A stretch of 64,000 nucleotides of DNA from Tenacibaculum sp. 190130A14a (GCF_964048965.1 NZ_OZ040189.1:1426001-1490000); one strand, 5' to 3'. Shown: positions 1 to 9,569, counted from the stretch's first letter. Translations and numbers: made by a program. The notes: a model not told the origin generated them from the letters alone.

Positions 1-515
1 TCAAAGGTAATATGAGATTGTTTTCCAAAAAAATCATAAGGGCTACCCATATCTAATTCCAGACCAGTAGTCCTATCTACGATGGTTAAATCAACAGAGC
101 TTCCCCTAGAATGGCCAGATTTAGAAGCAATATACCCTAATTTAAATAGATGTCTTTTGTTAATTTTGGGATAGTATTGTTTTTTCATTAGAGTATCATT
201 GATAACTCTAGCCCATTTTACAAAATGATTTACAGCAGTTTGAGGTCTATAAGCATCATATATTTTCAAACTGAACCCTTGTTTTAGAAGTTCGTCTTGT
301 ACTTTTTTTAGAGCATTAGCTGTTTTAGTTGAAGTAATAAGTACATCTTCTTCATACCCATTAATGGGAACTCCTACAAAATTATTATGATTGCAATAAC
401 GTAGTTCTTGCTGAATGGTTGGGGCAATATCTTTTACGTATGAAAAACCTTCGGGAAGGTTTTGCGATTGTACTATAAATGTGCTTAAAATAAGTAAAGA
501 AAGAATCCATTTCAT
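1..515 (-). CDS. D-alanyl-D-alanine dipeptidase (peptidase M15D), C-terminal part beyond the window
   Basis: The visible 171 residues belong to the VanX/DdpX zinc dipeptidase family, which cleaves D-Ala-D-Ala in cell-wall precursor turnover. A signal peptide (about residues 1-18, ending in SQS-like sequence) suggests a periplasmic enzyme. Visible motifs are RYCNHNNFVG (39-48), DAYRP (87-91, with the arginine expected near the active site) and SGHSRGSSVD (133-142), which carries zinc ligands His135 and Asp142. The third ligand and the general base would lie beyond position 1. The start at 515 is followed by the signal peptide. No vanH or vanA neighbours are visible, so a role in peptidoglycan recycling or nutrition is more likely than resistance. 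Family call is firm; physiological role is inferred. Confidence 0.88.
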   Translation of the reverse strand, partial: MKWILSLLILSTFIVQSQNLPEGFSYVKDIAPTIQQELRYCNHNNFVGVPINGYEEDVLITSTKTANALKKVQDELLKQGFSLKIYDAYRPQTAVNHFVKWARVINDTLMKKQYYPKINKRHLFKLGYIASKSGHSRGSSVDLTIVDRTTGLELDMGSPYDFFGKQSHITF

Positions 516-586
516 AAAGGTAAAAGTACTGAAATGAATTTAAAGAAAAGGGACAGTTTAAATTATAATCAATTCTTTTCATAAGA

Positions 587-616
587 AAACCTCACTAGTT
601 ATCTATAGTGAGGTTT
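587..616 (-). terminator. Intrinsic terminator after the pentapeptide-repeat gene
   Basis: An 11-bp perfect stem (AAACCTCACTA / TAGTGAGGTTT) with an 8-base loop lies just past the stop codon of the gene ending at 641. On the minus strand it is followed by a T-rich stretch. Confidence 0.75.
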
Positions 617-640
617 GTAAATGATATGTTTGGGTTTTTC

Positions 641-1414
641 TTATTTGCTTTTAAGTAAATATTTACTAAAACTTTTTCCGTTTATCTTGGTGTACTTAGA
701 GTCAATATCATAAGCAACTTCCATATTTTTGATGTCAAATTCACCACGAACTTTGGTGTATTTTATATTTAAGTCTTCTTCAAAGCGAACATTGTTAAAA
801 GATACACCGTCATTAAACTCTGTGTATTTAAATACAGCGCTGTCTTTGAAAATAGAGTTTTTGAAACTTACAAATCTCTTAAAGTCAGCATACTTAAATG
901 TTGCAGGTTCTTCAAAAACGGTATTTTGAAAGGTAATGTTTCTTTCAAATTTAGAATATTTGAATGTAGAGTCTTCGTTAAATTTAGTTCCTGAAAAGTC
1001 AGCATCTTGTTCAAAATCAGAATACTTAAACATTGCTTTTTGTTCAAATGTACAGTCTTTAAATACAACTTCATCTTCAAAGTTAGCGATAAAGGTATAT
1101 CCACTTTTTTCATGAGGAATATAAGCTAATACATCATCTTTAAAGGTGCAGTTAACAAAAGATACTTTATTGGTAATTTGCTTTTCTACAGTGTTTGATC
1201 CTCCATTATTCCACCATTTACTTCTTTTAGGTAATTTAGGTAAGGCTTCTTCCATATAAGTAAGATCTAAAATACCTTCAATGGTAGCATTTGAGATAGT
1301 TACTGCTTTACCGTTTTTAATATCTCTTAAAAGGTCACTTGCATTAATAGTTTTTTGAGAAAAGCAAAACGTTGTTGCTAATAAAAAGCTAAATAGTGTA
1401 ATTATATTTTTCAT
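641..1414 (-). CDS. Secreted pentapeptide-repeat protein
   Basis: The 257-residue product has a clear signal peptide (residues 1-19, cut near CFSQ). From about residue 80 to 235 it is built of repeats with a phenylalanine every five residues. FKYSDF, FKYSKF, FKYADF and FKYTEF recur about every 20 residues, which is one coil of a pentapeptide beta-helix. The last coils are less regular. It is probably exported to the periplasm or surface. No catalytic residues are evident, and such proteins usually act as binding or structural modules. It is monocistronic, with its own terminator. The specific function is unknown. Confidence 0.8.
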   Translation of the reverse strand: MKNIITLFSFLLATTFCFSQKTINASDLLRDIKNGKAVTISNATIEGILDLTYMEEALPKLPKRSKWWNNGGSNTVEKQITNKVSFVNCTFKDDVLAYIPHEKSGYTFIANFEDEVVFKDCTFEQKAMFKYSDFEQDADFSGTKFNEDSTFKYSKFERNITFQNTVFEEPATFKYADFKRFVSFKNSIFKDSAVFKYTEFNDGVSFNNVRFEEDLNIKYTKVRGEFDIKNMEVAYDIDSKYTKINGKSFSKYLLKSK

Positions 1415-1474
1415 GAGTCTGTGTTTTATTGTTTTATACTAATGACATTTTAAAAACTAATATGTGACACTATT

Positions 1475-1517
1475 AAAAAAAAGAAAACCGTATTTAGATA
1501 AATCTAAACACGGTTTT
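1475..1517 (-). terminator. Intrinsic terminator of the HU gene
   Basis: A hairpin (AAAACCGT... / ...ACGGTTTT at 1484-1517, one internal mismatch) is followed on the minus strand by a run of T from the A-tract at 1475-1483. It lies 24 bases past the HU stop codon. Confidence 0.85.
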
Positions 1518-1540
1518 GTGTATGTTTTGTTGAGTAATTC

Positions 1541-1813
1541 TTAGTTTACTGAATCACTTAAACCAGCTCCTGCTTTAAACTTAACAACGTTTTTAGCAGC
1601 GATTTGAATTTCTTTACCAGTTTGTGGGTTTCTACCAGTTCTAGCAGCTCTTTGAGATACAGACCATGTTCCCCATCCAACTAATGCTACTTTACCTCCA
1701 CCTTTTAAAGTGTTAGTTACATTGTTAGTTAAAGAATCTAATGCAGCCTTAGCAGCAGCTTTAGAAATACCTGCGTCAGCAGCCATTGCATCGATTAAAT
1801 CTGATTTGTTCAT
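1541..1813 (-). CDS. hup: HU-family DNA-binding protein
   Basis: The 90-residue product has the normal length of bacterial HU. It begins [11 protein letters not shown] and has the HU beta-arm signature [10 protein letters not shown] followed by [12 protein letters not shown], the segment that binds the DNA minor groove. HU compacts the nucleoid and bends DNA. It is a single-gene unit with a well-matched Bacteroidota promoter upstream (1866-1895) and a strong terminator downstream, consistent with high expression. Confidence 0.97.
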   Translation of the reverse strand: MNKSDLIDAMAADAGISKAAAKAALDSLTNNVTNTLKGGGKVALVGWGTWSVSQRAARTGRNPQTGKEIQIAAKNVVKFKAGAGLSDSVN

Positions 1814-1865
1814 AATTTAAATAGATTTTTAAAAATTAATTAATGTTTCTTGCTTAATAGCTCAA

Positions 1866-1895
1866 CAAATATAGACGGAATGCGGGATTGCGCAA
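1866..1895 (-). promoter_or_regulatory. Promoter of the HU gene
   Basis: Read on the minus strand, a -33 TTG (1895-1893) is followed after 19 bases by TATATTTG (1873-1866). This is the Bacteroidota consensus TTG / TAnnTTTG. The inferred transcription start is near 1860, about 45 bases before the HU start codon. Confidence 0.8.
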
Positions 1896-1999
1896 GTTTT
1901 GAAGCAAAAAAAAATGTAATTTGTTAATAAATAGGGGTAAAATGTTAATAACCGAACTTGTTTTTAAGTAAAAAAGCCATATCCCTTTAAAATAAGGGC

Positions 2000-2944
2000 T
2001 TACAGCACTTTTGCCTTTTCAGAAAAGCTATATCCATTTAATAAGCTATGAACATCCATTAATTTTTTTCCTGAGAGTTTAATTTGATGTATTTGAAGAT
2101 ATCCGCCTTTAACTGCTACTTTCATTTCCTTTTTAGAAGTAACAAGTGTACCGTTTTCTAATGAATGATTTTCAATTTGTTTAGATACCTTATATAGTTT
2201 GGCTGTTATTTCTTCATCATTATTAATAATAGTAGTCCAAGCAGCTGGATAAGGATTTAATCCACGGATATGATTGTAAATATCATTTAAAGACTGGTTC
2301 CAATCAATTTTACAATTATGAGGATACAATTTTGGAGCAGATTTTTCTTCTAGTTCAGGTTGTTTGGTAGTAGTTATATTTCCTTGTTTTATCAAATCAA
2401 CAGTTGCTGCCACTAAATCTGCACCTAAGTACATTAAAGTATCGTGTAATTCACCTACGGTTTCATCTTCTTGTATATCAACTTCTTTTTGTAAGATTAT
2501 TTCACCAGTATCAATTTTATCGTCAATAAAGAATGTGGTAACTCCAGTTTTAGTTTCACCATTAATAATAGCCCAGTTAATTGGAGCAGCACCTCTATAT
2601 TCTGGTAAAAGGGAAGCATGTAGGTTAAATGTACCATATGCTGGCATGTCCCAAACAGATTTAGGTAACATTCTAAAGGCTACTACAATCTGTAAGTTAG
2701 CATCCCATTCTTTTAATGCTGTCTGGAATTCTTCATTCTTTAAGTTTTTTGGTTGAAGAATAGGCAAGTTTTGAGATGTGGCATATTTTTTAACTGCCGA
2801 TTCGTTTAGTTTTCTTCCGCGACCAGCTGGTTTGTCGGGAGCAGTAATTACTCCAACAACATTATAGTTGTGTTCAACTAAATGCTTTAGTATAGTAACG
2901 GCAAAATCGGGAGTTCCCATAAAAACGATACGAATATCTCTCAT
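2000..2944 (-). CDS. fmt: Methionyl-tRNA formyltransferase
   Basis: This 314-residue enzyme transfers a formyl group from 10-formyl-tetrahydrofolate to Met-tRNA(fMet). It has the N-terminal MGTPDFA motif and NLHASLLPEYRGAAPI (107-122), the formyl-transferase signature with catalytic Asn107 and His109. The IDTGEI segment follows. The C-terminal OB-like domain (from about residue 205) matches the family. Length is usual. It overlaps the RecQ-type helicase gene upstream by one base and is probably cotranscribed with it. The short CCCTT/AAGGG repeat after the stop is too weak to be called a terminator. Confidence 0.97.
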   Translation of the reverse strand: MRDIRIVFMGTPDFAVTILKHLVEHNYNVVGVITAPDKPAGRGRKLNESAVKKYATSQNLPILQPKNLKNEEFQTALKEWDANLQIVVAFRMLPKSVWDMPAYGTFNLHASLLPEYRGAAPINWAIINGETKTGVTTFFIDDKIDTGEIILQKEVDIQEDETVGELHDTLMYLGADLVAATVDLIKQGNITTTKQPELEEKSAPKLYPHNCKIDWNQSLNDIYNHIRGLNPYPAAWTTIINNDEEITAKLYKVSKQIENHSLENGTLVTSKKEMKVAVKGGYLQIHQIKLSGKKLMDVHSLLNGYSFSEKAKVL

Positions 2945-4806
2945 TATATTAAGGTGTATTTATTAAAAGAATTTAAAGTTATTTTTTCTTCAGATAGTAA
3001 TAAACGCAAAAGTATTAAAATGTTTTCTTCTTTTGTATGAAGTAATTCACAGATTTCTCTTGAGCTTAAGGTTATATGCTTTTCTAGAAGAGAAATAATA
3101 TGCTTTTCTTCGATGTTAGATTTTTTCTCCTTTAAACAAACATCACATTGACCACATTTTAAAGAAGAATTTTCTCCAAAATAATGTAGAAGCTGTTGAC
3201 TTCTACAAATCGTATCATTTTCAATAAAAAAAAGTAGGTCTTTTGTTTTTTGTTTTTTTTGAGAAAGAAATGTGTTTAAATCTTTAGAAATTCTATTGAT
3301 AGTTTTGTCATCCTCTCTCGGGAATAGGAAATACAATTGACTATTATTAGTTGCTTTTTTATATATAATTGTCTCGTTTGTAGCTAAACGCTCTAATTCT
3401 TCAATAATGGACCAAGAGGTACAATTTAGTTTTTTAGCAATTAAAAATTCATCAATTTTAGTCTCTTGATCAAAAACACCTCCATATAATCTCATTATAA
3501 CTTGTATAATCTTATTGTTCTTTAATTGATATGGAGCAACCAAAAACTGTACAGTAGATCGCTGGTTAAAAGTGTTTTCTAACTGAATAATGCCATTATT
3601 GATTAAAATTTGAAGTACTGTATGTGCTTTGTTTGGAGAGAAGTTGTATTTATTACAGAAAGCCAAGGTGTTAAAATCAAAAGAGCTTTCGATATATTCA
3701 CCTTTTGCAATTTGAAAATGTTGATATAGTTTTTGATGAACTGTTTTTATGTCCTTTAAAGTAGGAAGGGAAGTCGTTTGTAGCTCTCTAGTTAATTCAA
3801 TATCACTTTTATTAGTGAGTACAACAGAAAAAGCCTTCTCTCCATTTCTACCACCTCTACCAGCTTCTTGAATATAATTTTCCATAGAGGAAGGTAGGTA
3901 TAAGTGAACCACAACTTTTACATTGGGCTTGTCAATTCCCATTCCAAAAGCATTGGTAGCAACGATGATAGGAGTTTCTTCTGAAAACCACTGGTTAAAG
4001 GCAACTTTTTTTTCAACAGAGGATAGTCCACCGTGATAATAAGTACTTTTAAATCCTTTAGCATTTAAATAAGCGCTAATATCTTTAGTTTTTTTTCTAG
4101 AATTGACATAAACAATAGCGGGTGCCTTTGTTTTTGTGAAAATTTGAACTAAACGATACAGTTTATCTTCTGTATAAAAAACTTGATAAGCCAAATTATC
4201 TCTATAAAAGGATTGTTTGTATATAGAAGCATTATCTATGCTAAGAACATCAGAAATATCTTTTATAACTTTAGGTGTTGCGGTAGCTGTTAAAGCAATA
4301 ATAGGGGCTTCTGGGTGAATGTTTTTTAAGGTACGGATGTTACGATAAGATGGTCGGAAGTCATGTCCCCATTCAGAGATACAATGCGCCTCATCTATTG
4401 CAATTATTGAAACGTTGAGCTGTTTAATTTTCTCCTGAATGAATTTAGATTGTAGTCTTTCAGGAGAAAGGTATAAAAACTTATAATTACCAAAACGAAT
4501 ATTATCAAAAAGAGTAATTAAATCATTTTGTGAGCTTCCAGAAGGAATAGTACAAGCCTTAACACCTTTATCAGTAAGATTTTGTACTTGATCTTCCATT
4601 AAAGCAATTAAAGGAGAAACCACGATGCAAACACCTTCAAAATACAATGCAGGAATTTGGAAACATAAAGATTTTCCTCCTCCTGTTGGTAGTAAAGCAA
4701 TGGTGTCTTTTTTTTGTAAAACAGCTTTTATTATTTGCTCTTGTACAGGTCTAAAAGAACTATATCCCCAATAATCATTTAATATTTTTAAGGCTTTATC
4801 CAACAT
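2944..4806 (-). CDS. recQ: RecQ-family ATP-dependent DNA helicase
   Basis: This 620-residue SF2 helicase unwinds DNA 3' to 5' in recombination and repair. It has Walker A LPTGGGKS (39-46), DEAH (138-141), the TATATP motif III and QEAGRGGRNG (motif VI). A RecQ zinc module is formed by Cys534, Cys551, Cys554 and Cys557. The C-terminus after the zinc module is short (63 residues) and shows no HRDC domain, so this is the shorter RecQ form common in Bacteroidota, where a second, longer RecQ may exist elsewhere. It is three bases from the ATPase gene upstream and overlaps fmt downstream. Confidence 0.93.
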   Translation of the reverse strand: MLDKALKILNDYWGYSSFRPVQEQIIKAVLQKKDTIALLPTGGGKSLCFQIPALYFEGVCIVVSPLIALMEDQVQNLTDKGVKACTIPSGSSQNDLITLFDNIRFGNYKFLYLSPERLQSKFIQEKIKQLNVSIIAIDEAHCISEWGHDFRPSYRNIRTLKNIHPEAPIIALTATATPKVIKDISDVLSIDNASIYKQSFYRDNLAYQVFYTEDKLYRLVQIFTKTKAPAIVYVNSRKKTKDISAYLNAKGFKSTYYHGGLSSVEKKVAFNQWFSEETPIIVATNAFGMGIDKPNVKVVVHLYLPSSMENYIQEAGRGGRNGEKAFSVVLTNKSDIELTRELQTTSLPTLKDIKTVHQKLYQHFQIAKGEYIESSFDFNTLAFCNKYNFSPNKAHTVLQILINNGIIQLENTFNQRSTVQFLVAPYQLKNNKIIQVIMRLYGGVFDQETKIDEFLIAKKLNCTSWSIIEELERLATNETIIYKKATNNSQLYFLFPREDDKTINRISKDLNTFLSQKKQKTKDLLFFIENDTICRSQQLLHYFGENSSLKCGQCDVCLKEKKSNIEEKHIISLLEKHITLSSREICELLHTKEENILILLRLLLSEEKITLNSFNKYTLI

Positions 4807-4809
4807 CGT

Positions 4810-5340
4810 TTATAACGACTGTAAAATAAAATCACAACGTTCTTTTACAGTTCCAAAAGGAACATTTACAATAGTATATCCAATTTCTTGATAAGCATCT
4901 CTTAAAAAAGTATCTATTTTTACGGCTTGTTCAAAGGTTTCGTAACGTTCATTATCTGAAACATAAATCTCTTCCCAAGGCGCTAACATAAACACCTTGT
5001 CATATAGGTATTTGCTACTCTTTTCTTTATACATAGAAGGGTACTCAGAACCTAAATAATTCATGTAGGCATGTACATCAGGAATCCCTCTATCGAAAAA
5101 AACAATTTCCGAATTACTTTTAACTGCGTCTAAATATTGTTGTTCTCTTCCTTCTAATAACATTTGACTAAATAACAAAGGTTGGGTCAAAAATAATTGA
5201 TCAATTCCTTCTTTTTGAGCCTTTAAAGTTACTTCCCTAGAAATTTCTGGCATACATTCATATCCTCTTTTGATAAGTTCTCTAAGAATAGAAGACTTAC
5301 CAGTTCCAGGCCCACCAATTAAAACTACTTTTTGTTGCAT
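4810..5340 (-). CDS. Small AAA-type ATPase/kinase-like protein
   Basis: The 176-residue protein has a P-loop GGPGTGKSS (9-17) near its N-terminus and a Walker B-like segment IVFFDRGIPD. A conserved Arg/Glu-rich helix (EGREQQ) lies between them. The layout matches the AAA_28 (NadR/Ttd14-like) family of small nucleotide-binding proteins; the substrate is not known. It is the first gene of the minus-strand group with recQ and fmt, divergent from the DUF493 gene. The ATPase fold is clear, but the reaction is not assigned. Confidence 0.78.
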   Translation of the reverse strand: MQQKVVLIGGPGTGKSSILRELIKRGYECMPEISREVTLKAQKEGIDQLFLTQPLLFSQMLLEGREQQYLDAVKSNSEIVFFDRGIPDVHAYMNYLGSEYPSMYKEKSSKYLYDKVFMLAPWEEIYVSDNERYETFEQAVKIDTFLRDAYQEIGYTIVNVPFGTVKERCDFILQSL

Positions 5341-5461
5341 TCGGCAAAAATAGAGGTTTCAATTTATATATATAATAAATAGTGTAATTTTGTATTTAGT
5401 CTCTATGTATAAATGATATAAAAAGTTGCATAGAAATAAAGAAATTAAATCATATTAAAGA

Positions 5462-5743
5462 ATGACCAAAAGAGAAGAGTTTTATAAGAAATTAAAGGAG
5501 AAGTTAGATAATACAACAAAATTTCCATCTAATTACTTATATAAATTTATTGTGCCGGCAGACGGAGATCAGGTAGAACAAGTTAAAGGTTTGTTTGATA
5601 AGGGAGGAGCAGTTATCACTACTAAAAAATCTAAAACAGGAAAGTACATTAGTGTATCTATAAATCTTAAGGTTAAGAGTTCAGATGAAGTTATTTCTTA
5701 TTATAAAGAAGCAGAAGTAATTGAAGGTATAATTTCACTATAA
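5462..5743 (+). CDS. DUF493 (YbeD-like) family protein
   Basis: The 93-residue product has the DUF493 core: FPSNYLYKFIVPA followed by a beta strand TGKYISVSINLKVKS and a final helix containing EVISYYKE. This gives the small ACT-like alpha/beta fold of YbeD. Its role is unknown, and regulatory binding is suspected for the family. It lies seven bases upstream of the parvulin gene and is probably its operon leader. Confidence 0.85.
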   Translation: MTKREEFYKKLKEKLDNTTKFPSNYLYKFIVPADGDQVEQVKGLFDKGGAVITTKKSKTGKYISVSINLKVKSSDEVISYYKEAEVIEGIISL

Positions 5744-5750
5744 ATTAAAT

Positions 5751-7346
5751 ATGAAAAAAGGTATTGTATTAATTACTAGTTTAATGTTTTGTGTGGCAGT
5801 ATTTGCTCAAAAGAGTGAAGTATTGTTAACTGTAAATGATGAACCTGTTTTTGTAGATGAGTTCAGACAAGTTTATGAGAAAAACTTAGATTTAGTAGAA
5901 GACGAAGCGTCGAAAAGTATTGATAATTATTTAGAACTTTATATCAATTACAAATTAAAGGTAAAAGAAGCTTACGATCTTAAATTAGATACAATATCCA
6001 GTTATAGGAAAGAATTGGAAGGGTATAAAAAGCAATTGTTGACCCCTTATTTGCAAGACAAGTCATTTATTGATCGATTAATAAAGGAAGCTTATGAAAG
6101 ATCAAAATTTGATGTAAAGGCGAGCCATATTTTAATTAGAGTTCCGAAACATATTTTACCTCAAGATACCTTAAGCTATTATAACAGAATAGTAGAAGCT
6201 CGTAAAAGAATAGTAAATGGAGCAGGTTTTGAAGCTGTGGCAAAAGAAGTTTCAGAAGATCCATCTGTTGTTGCAAATGCTGGAGATTTAGGATATTTTA
6301 ATGTTTTTAAAATGGTATATCCTTTTGAAGATGCTAGTTATACAACCAAAGTGAGAGGGCTTTCTAAACCTTTTAGAACTAAGTTTGGGTATCACATTGT
6401 AAAGGTTTTTGATAAAAGACCATCCAAAGGAGCTTTTGAAGTAGCACATATCCTGCTAAGAGATAAAGTAAAATTAGATTCAATTTATAAAATAATAAAA
6501 GAAGGAAAAGCGAGTTTTGAAGATGTAGCTAAAGAAATTTCAGAAGATAAAGTAAGTGCTCAAAATGGGGGTAAACTCAAAAAGTTTGGTACGGGTGATA
6601 TGGTAGAGAACTTTGAGCAAACTGTTCTGAGTTTGAAAGAGGAAAATGAAATTTCTAAACCATTTAAAACTGAATTTGGATGGCATATTGTAAAATTACT
6701 GAAAAGGTATCCTGTAGCATCTTTTGAAGAGGTAAAACCGAGTATAGAAAAGAAAGTACGTAATTCGAGTAGAATTAAGCTTTCAGATAAAGCAATGTTA
6801 GATCGTTTGAAAGCTGAATATACAATTAAGGTTTATGAAAAAGCTTTGCAACCTTTTGACCATAAAGTAATAGATGTTGAAGCAGATAATAATTTGTCAA
6901 AAATATTGTTAGTTATAAATGACAAGAAAATTCAGCAAATAGAGTTTTATAAATTCATCAAAAACAAGAGAAACCATTTTGATAAAAAATCATTTAATGA
7001 TTTTAAAGACTTTGAGGTTCTGAACTATTTTAAAGATAATTTGATTCAAACAAATAAAGATTTTAGAAATATCTATTTAGAATATAAAGAGGGATTATTA
7101 CTTTTTGAATTAATGCAGCGTAAAATATGGAATGAATCAACGAGTAATAAAGCTGGATTAGAAAAGTTTTATGAAGAGAATAAAACAAAGTATAATAAAG
7201 AGTTATCAGAAATAAGAGGAATTGTAATAAGTGATTATCAAAAAGCTATTGAAGATAAGTGGATAAAGGAATTGAGAAATAACAACATTGTAAAAGTTAA
7301 AAAAAGAGCGCTTAAGAAATTAAAAAAATCATATAAAAAGACCTAG
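5751..7346 (+). CDS. Periplasmic peptidyl-prolyl isomerase with two parvulin domains
   Basis: The 531-residue product starts with a signal peptide cut near VFAQ (residue 19). A SurA-like helical N-domain (25-115) follows. The first parvulin domain is at about 118-225 (SHILIRVP, GDLGYFNVFKM, TKFGYHIVKV). The second is at about 230-330 (AHILLRDKV, GGKLKKFGTG, TEFGWHIVKL). A long charged helical C-terminus completes it. Parvulins catalyse cis-trans isomerisation of X-Pro bonds and act as chaperones for outer-membrane proteins. It is the first of three related genes in tandem, and its stop overlaps the next start by one base. Confidence 0.9.
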   Translation: MKKGIVLITSLMFCVAVFAQKSEVLLTVNDEPVFVDEFRQVYEKNLDLVEDEASKSIDNYLELYINYKLKVKEAYDLKLDTISSYRKELEGYKKQLLTPYLQDKSFIDRLIKEAYERSKFDVKASHILIRVPKHILPQDTLSYYNRIVEARKRIVNGAGFEAVAKEVSEDPSVVANAGDLGYFNVFKMVYPFEDASYTTKVRGLSKPFRTKFGYHIVKVFDKRPSKGAFEVAHILLRDKVKLDSIYKIIKEGKASFEDVAKEISEDKVSAQNGGKLKKFGTGDMVENFEQTVLSLKEENEISKPFKTEFGWHIVKLLKRYPVASFEEVKPSIEKKVRNSSRIKLSDKAMLDRLKAEYTIKVYEKALQPFDHKVIDVEADNNLSKILLVINDKKIQQIEFYKFIKNKRNHFDKKSFNDFKDFEVLNYFKDNLIQTNKDFRNIYLEYKEGLLLFELMQRKIWNESTSNKAGLEKFYEENKTKYNKELSEIRGIVISDYQKAIEDKWIKELRNNNIVKVKKRALKKLKKSYKKT

Positions 7347-8203
7347 TGAGACATTATATTTTAATCATATTATGCATTGTAATTACAAGTTGTGATTTAA
7401 TCTCTATCAAGAAAGAAAAGGTTAGAGATGAACGACCTATAGCAACGGTTAATGAAACCAACTTATACAAAAGAGATATTATAACCATGATTCCTAAAAA
7501 CTTATCAAAACAAGATAGTGTTGTTTTGGTAAAGAGTTTAATTAATTCATGGGCAAAACAACAATTGTTTTTAAAAAAAGCACAAGAGAATATTTCTTCA
7601 GTCAATAGTAAGAAGATTGAAGGGCTTGTAAATGATTATAGAAAGAGTTTATATATCAATGGTTATAAAGAAAGGTTGATTAAACAACGATTAGATACTA
7701 TTGTTAATGAAGAAGAAATTGAAGAGTATTATAAAAAGAATAAAGAGAATTTTAAGCTAAATGATGAATTGGTGCAATTTGAATTTGTACATTTTGGAAC
7801 AAATTTTTTAGATAAAAAAGAAACCATTGCTCAGTTTAAATCAGATAAAGAAGAAGATAAAATAGCCTTAGAAGAAAACTCGATAAGTTTTAAATCGTAT
7901 CGATTAAATGACTCAACATGGGTGTCGATTGATTATTTAAAGCAGAAAATACCGCCATTTAGAGCAGAACCTAAAGAAAAACTGTTAAAAATATCAAAAT
8001 TCATTCAAAAAGAAGATAGTTTAGGAGTATATTTGGTCGCTGTAAAAAAGATTCTTGGAAAAACAGAAGTGGCTCCTATGGGAGTGGTTATACCAAGAAT
8101 AAAACAAATTATTTTACATAAAAGGAAAATAGAATTAATTAGAGAGATAGAAAAAACGCTGATAAATGATGCAATTCAAAATAAAAACTTTAAGGAGTAT
8201 TAA
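7346..8203 (+). CDS. SurA-like chaperone lipoprotein lacking a recognisable parvulin domain
   Basis: The GTG start overlaps the preceding TAG. The 285-residue product has a lipoprotein signal with lipobox ITSC at residue 16. The body resembles the SurA N-terminal helical domain, with the motif NEEEIEEYYKKNKENF typical of this chaperone group. I see no parvulin catalytic motif (no SHIL or GGxLG pair). It sits between two parvulin genes and overlaps the next one by 38 bases, so it probably works with them in the periplasm on outer-membrane protein folding. Confidence 0.78.
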   Translation: MRHYILIILCIVITSCDLISIKKEKVRDERPIATVNETNLYKRDIITMIPKNLSKQDSVVLVKSLINSWAKQQLFLKKAQENISSVNSKKIEGLVNDYRKSLYINGYKERLIKQRLDTIVNEEEIEEYYKKNKENFKLNDELVQFEFVHFGTNFLDKKETIAQFKSDKEEDKIALEENSISFKSYRLNDSTWVSIDYLKQKIPPFRAEPKEKLLKISKFIQKEDSLGVYLVAVKKILGKTEVAPMGVVIPRIKQIILHKRKIELIREIEKTLINDAIQNKNFKEY

Positions 8204-9545
8204 TACACTGTTAGCAATTCTTTTTACTGGAATTGTTTTAGCACAAACGGAAACAGGTAAGATTGATGGGGTAGCCGTAGTTGTCGGTAAAAACATTGTA
8301 TTAGATTCTGATATTGAGAAATTCAAGCAAGAGGTTGAATTACGAAGCGAGGGAAAGGTGACTATTTCTGATTGTGAAATGTTAGAGAGATTAATGCAGC
8401 AAAAACTATTAGCACACCATGCAGTTATTGATAGTGTTACTGTTTCAGAATCTGAAATTAGTAACAATGTAAATAGAACTTTAGCATTTTTTAAAAATGA
8501 ATATGGTTCAGAAGAAAAAGCTATTGCTGCATATGGTTTTAATGATGTAGAGGATTTAAAGAAAGAATTGGCACGTGTTCAAAGAGAAAATCTTTTAATA
8601 GAAAAAGAGCAGCAAAAAATTACAGAAAAAATTGATGTAACTCCAGAAGAAGTACGTGTGTACTTTAAAGGATTACAAGATAAAAACGAATTACCAGAGA
8701 TACCAGCAGAGGTTGAATTACAACAACTGGTTTTAAAAGCGGAACCTACGGAGGAAGCTAATTTAAAAGTGATAGAAAAGCTTAGTAAAATAAAGAAGGA
8801 GATTGAGGAAGATGGAGCAAGTTTTAAATTGAAAGCTATCATTAATTCTGAAGATCCTGCTGTAGCTCAGAACAACGGGACCTATGTTATTACTAAAGAA
8901 ACTGGTTTTGCTAAAGAATTTAAAGAGGTTTCTTTCTCTTTAGACGAAGGGCAAATTTCAGAGCCGTTTAAAACAATGTTTGGGTATCATATTATCCAGT
9001 TACATAAAATTAGAGGTAACTCGAGAGAAGTTTCACATATTTTAATGAGACCTGAAATTTCTGATGAAAAATTGAGTAAGACTAAGGAAGAGTTAGAAAA
9101 AATAGTGGCAGATATTAAAGAAGGAAAAATCACTTTTGAAGAGGCTGTTAGAAAGTATTCTGAAGATGAAGAAACTAAAAATAGTGGAGGATTGTTAGTG
9201 AACCCTTATTCACAAGAACCATCTTTTGAGCTTACAAGAATGCCACCAGATTTGTTTGGTAGAATAAGTGAGTTGAAGAAAAGTGAGATGTCTGATATTT
9301 TTTATGATGAAACTAGAGGAGGAGAGAAGATGTATAAAGTATTGTTCTTAAAAGATAAAACAGATACACACAAGGCAGACTTAGTAAAGGATTATGTACG
9401 TTTACAACAATTTGCTTTAGCAAAGAAAAAAGAAGAAACAATCGCTAAGTGGTCTAAAGAAAAAATTCAAGAGACGTATATCAAGTTAGGAGACGATTAT
9501 AAAAAATGTACTTTTGAAAAAGATTGGAAAAAAGAAAATAAATAG
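8166..9545 (+). CDS. SurA-like periplasmic chaperone / parvulin peptidyl-prolyl isomerase
   Basis: The 459-residue product begins with a signal peptide (cut near VLAQ, about residue 27). The SurA N-domain (DGVAVVVGKNIVLDSDIEKF) follows. The first parvulin domain is at about 175-280 (ELQQLVLKA, NNGTYVITKETG, TMFGYHIIQL). The second starts at SHILMRPEIS (about 290) with SGGLL. The start was kept at the first ATG, despite a 38-base overlap with the upstream gene, because the signal peptide needs it; the next codon is also ATG. Known SurA proteins escort beta-barrel proteins to the BAM complex. A terminator follows. Confidence 0.92.
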   Translation: MMQFKIKTLRSINTLLAILFTGIVLAQTETGKIDGVAVVVGKNIVLDSDIEKFKQEVELRSEGKVTISDCEMLERLMQQKLLAHHAVIDSVTVSESEISNNVNRTLAFFKNEYGSEEKAIAAYGFNDVEDLKKELARVQRENLLIEKEQQKITEKIDVTPEEVRVYFKGLQDKNELPEIPAEVELQQLVLKAEPTEEANLKVIEKLSKIKKEIEEDGASFKLKAIINSEDPAVAQNNGTYVITKETGFAKEFKEVSFSLDEGQISEPFKTMFGYHIIQLHKIRGNSREVSHILMRPEISDEKLSKTKEELEKIVADIKEGKITFEEAVRKYSEDEETKNSGGLLVNPYSQEPSFELTRMPPDLFGRISELKKSEMSDIFYDETRGGEKMYKVLFLKDKTDTHKADLVKDYVRLQQFALAKKKEETIAKWSKEKIQETYIKLGDDYKKCTFEKDWKKENK

Positions 9546-9569
9546 TCGTAAATAAATTTACTATATTGT

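Noticed and set aside
1..515. VanX-type glycopeptide resistance
   Set aside because: No vanH, vanA or vanRS-type genes are visible and the enzyme has an export signal. A dipeptidase role in cell-wall recycling or nutrition is simpler.
868..1113. 81-codon frame within the pentapeptide-repeat gene
   Set aside because: Same-strand shadow frame that follows the repeat pattern of the real gene; no independent signal.
1970..2000. Terminator of fmt
   Set aside because: The best stem is 5 bp and the T-run starts 8 bases later; too weak to call.
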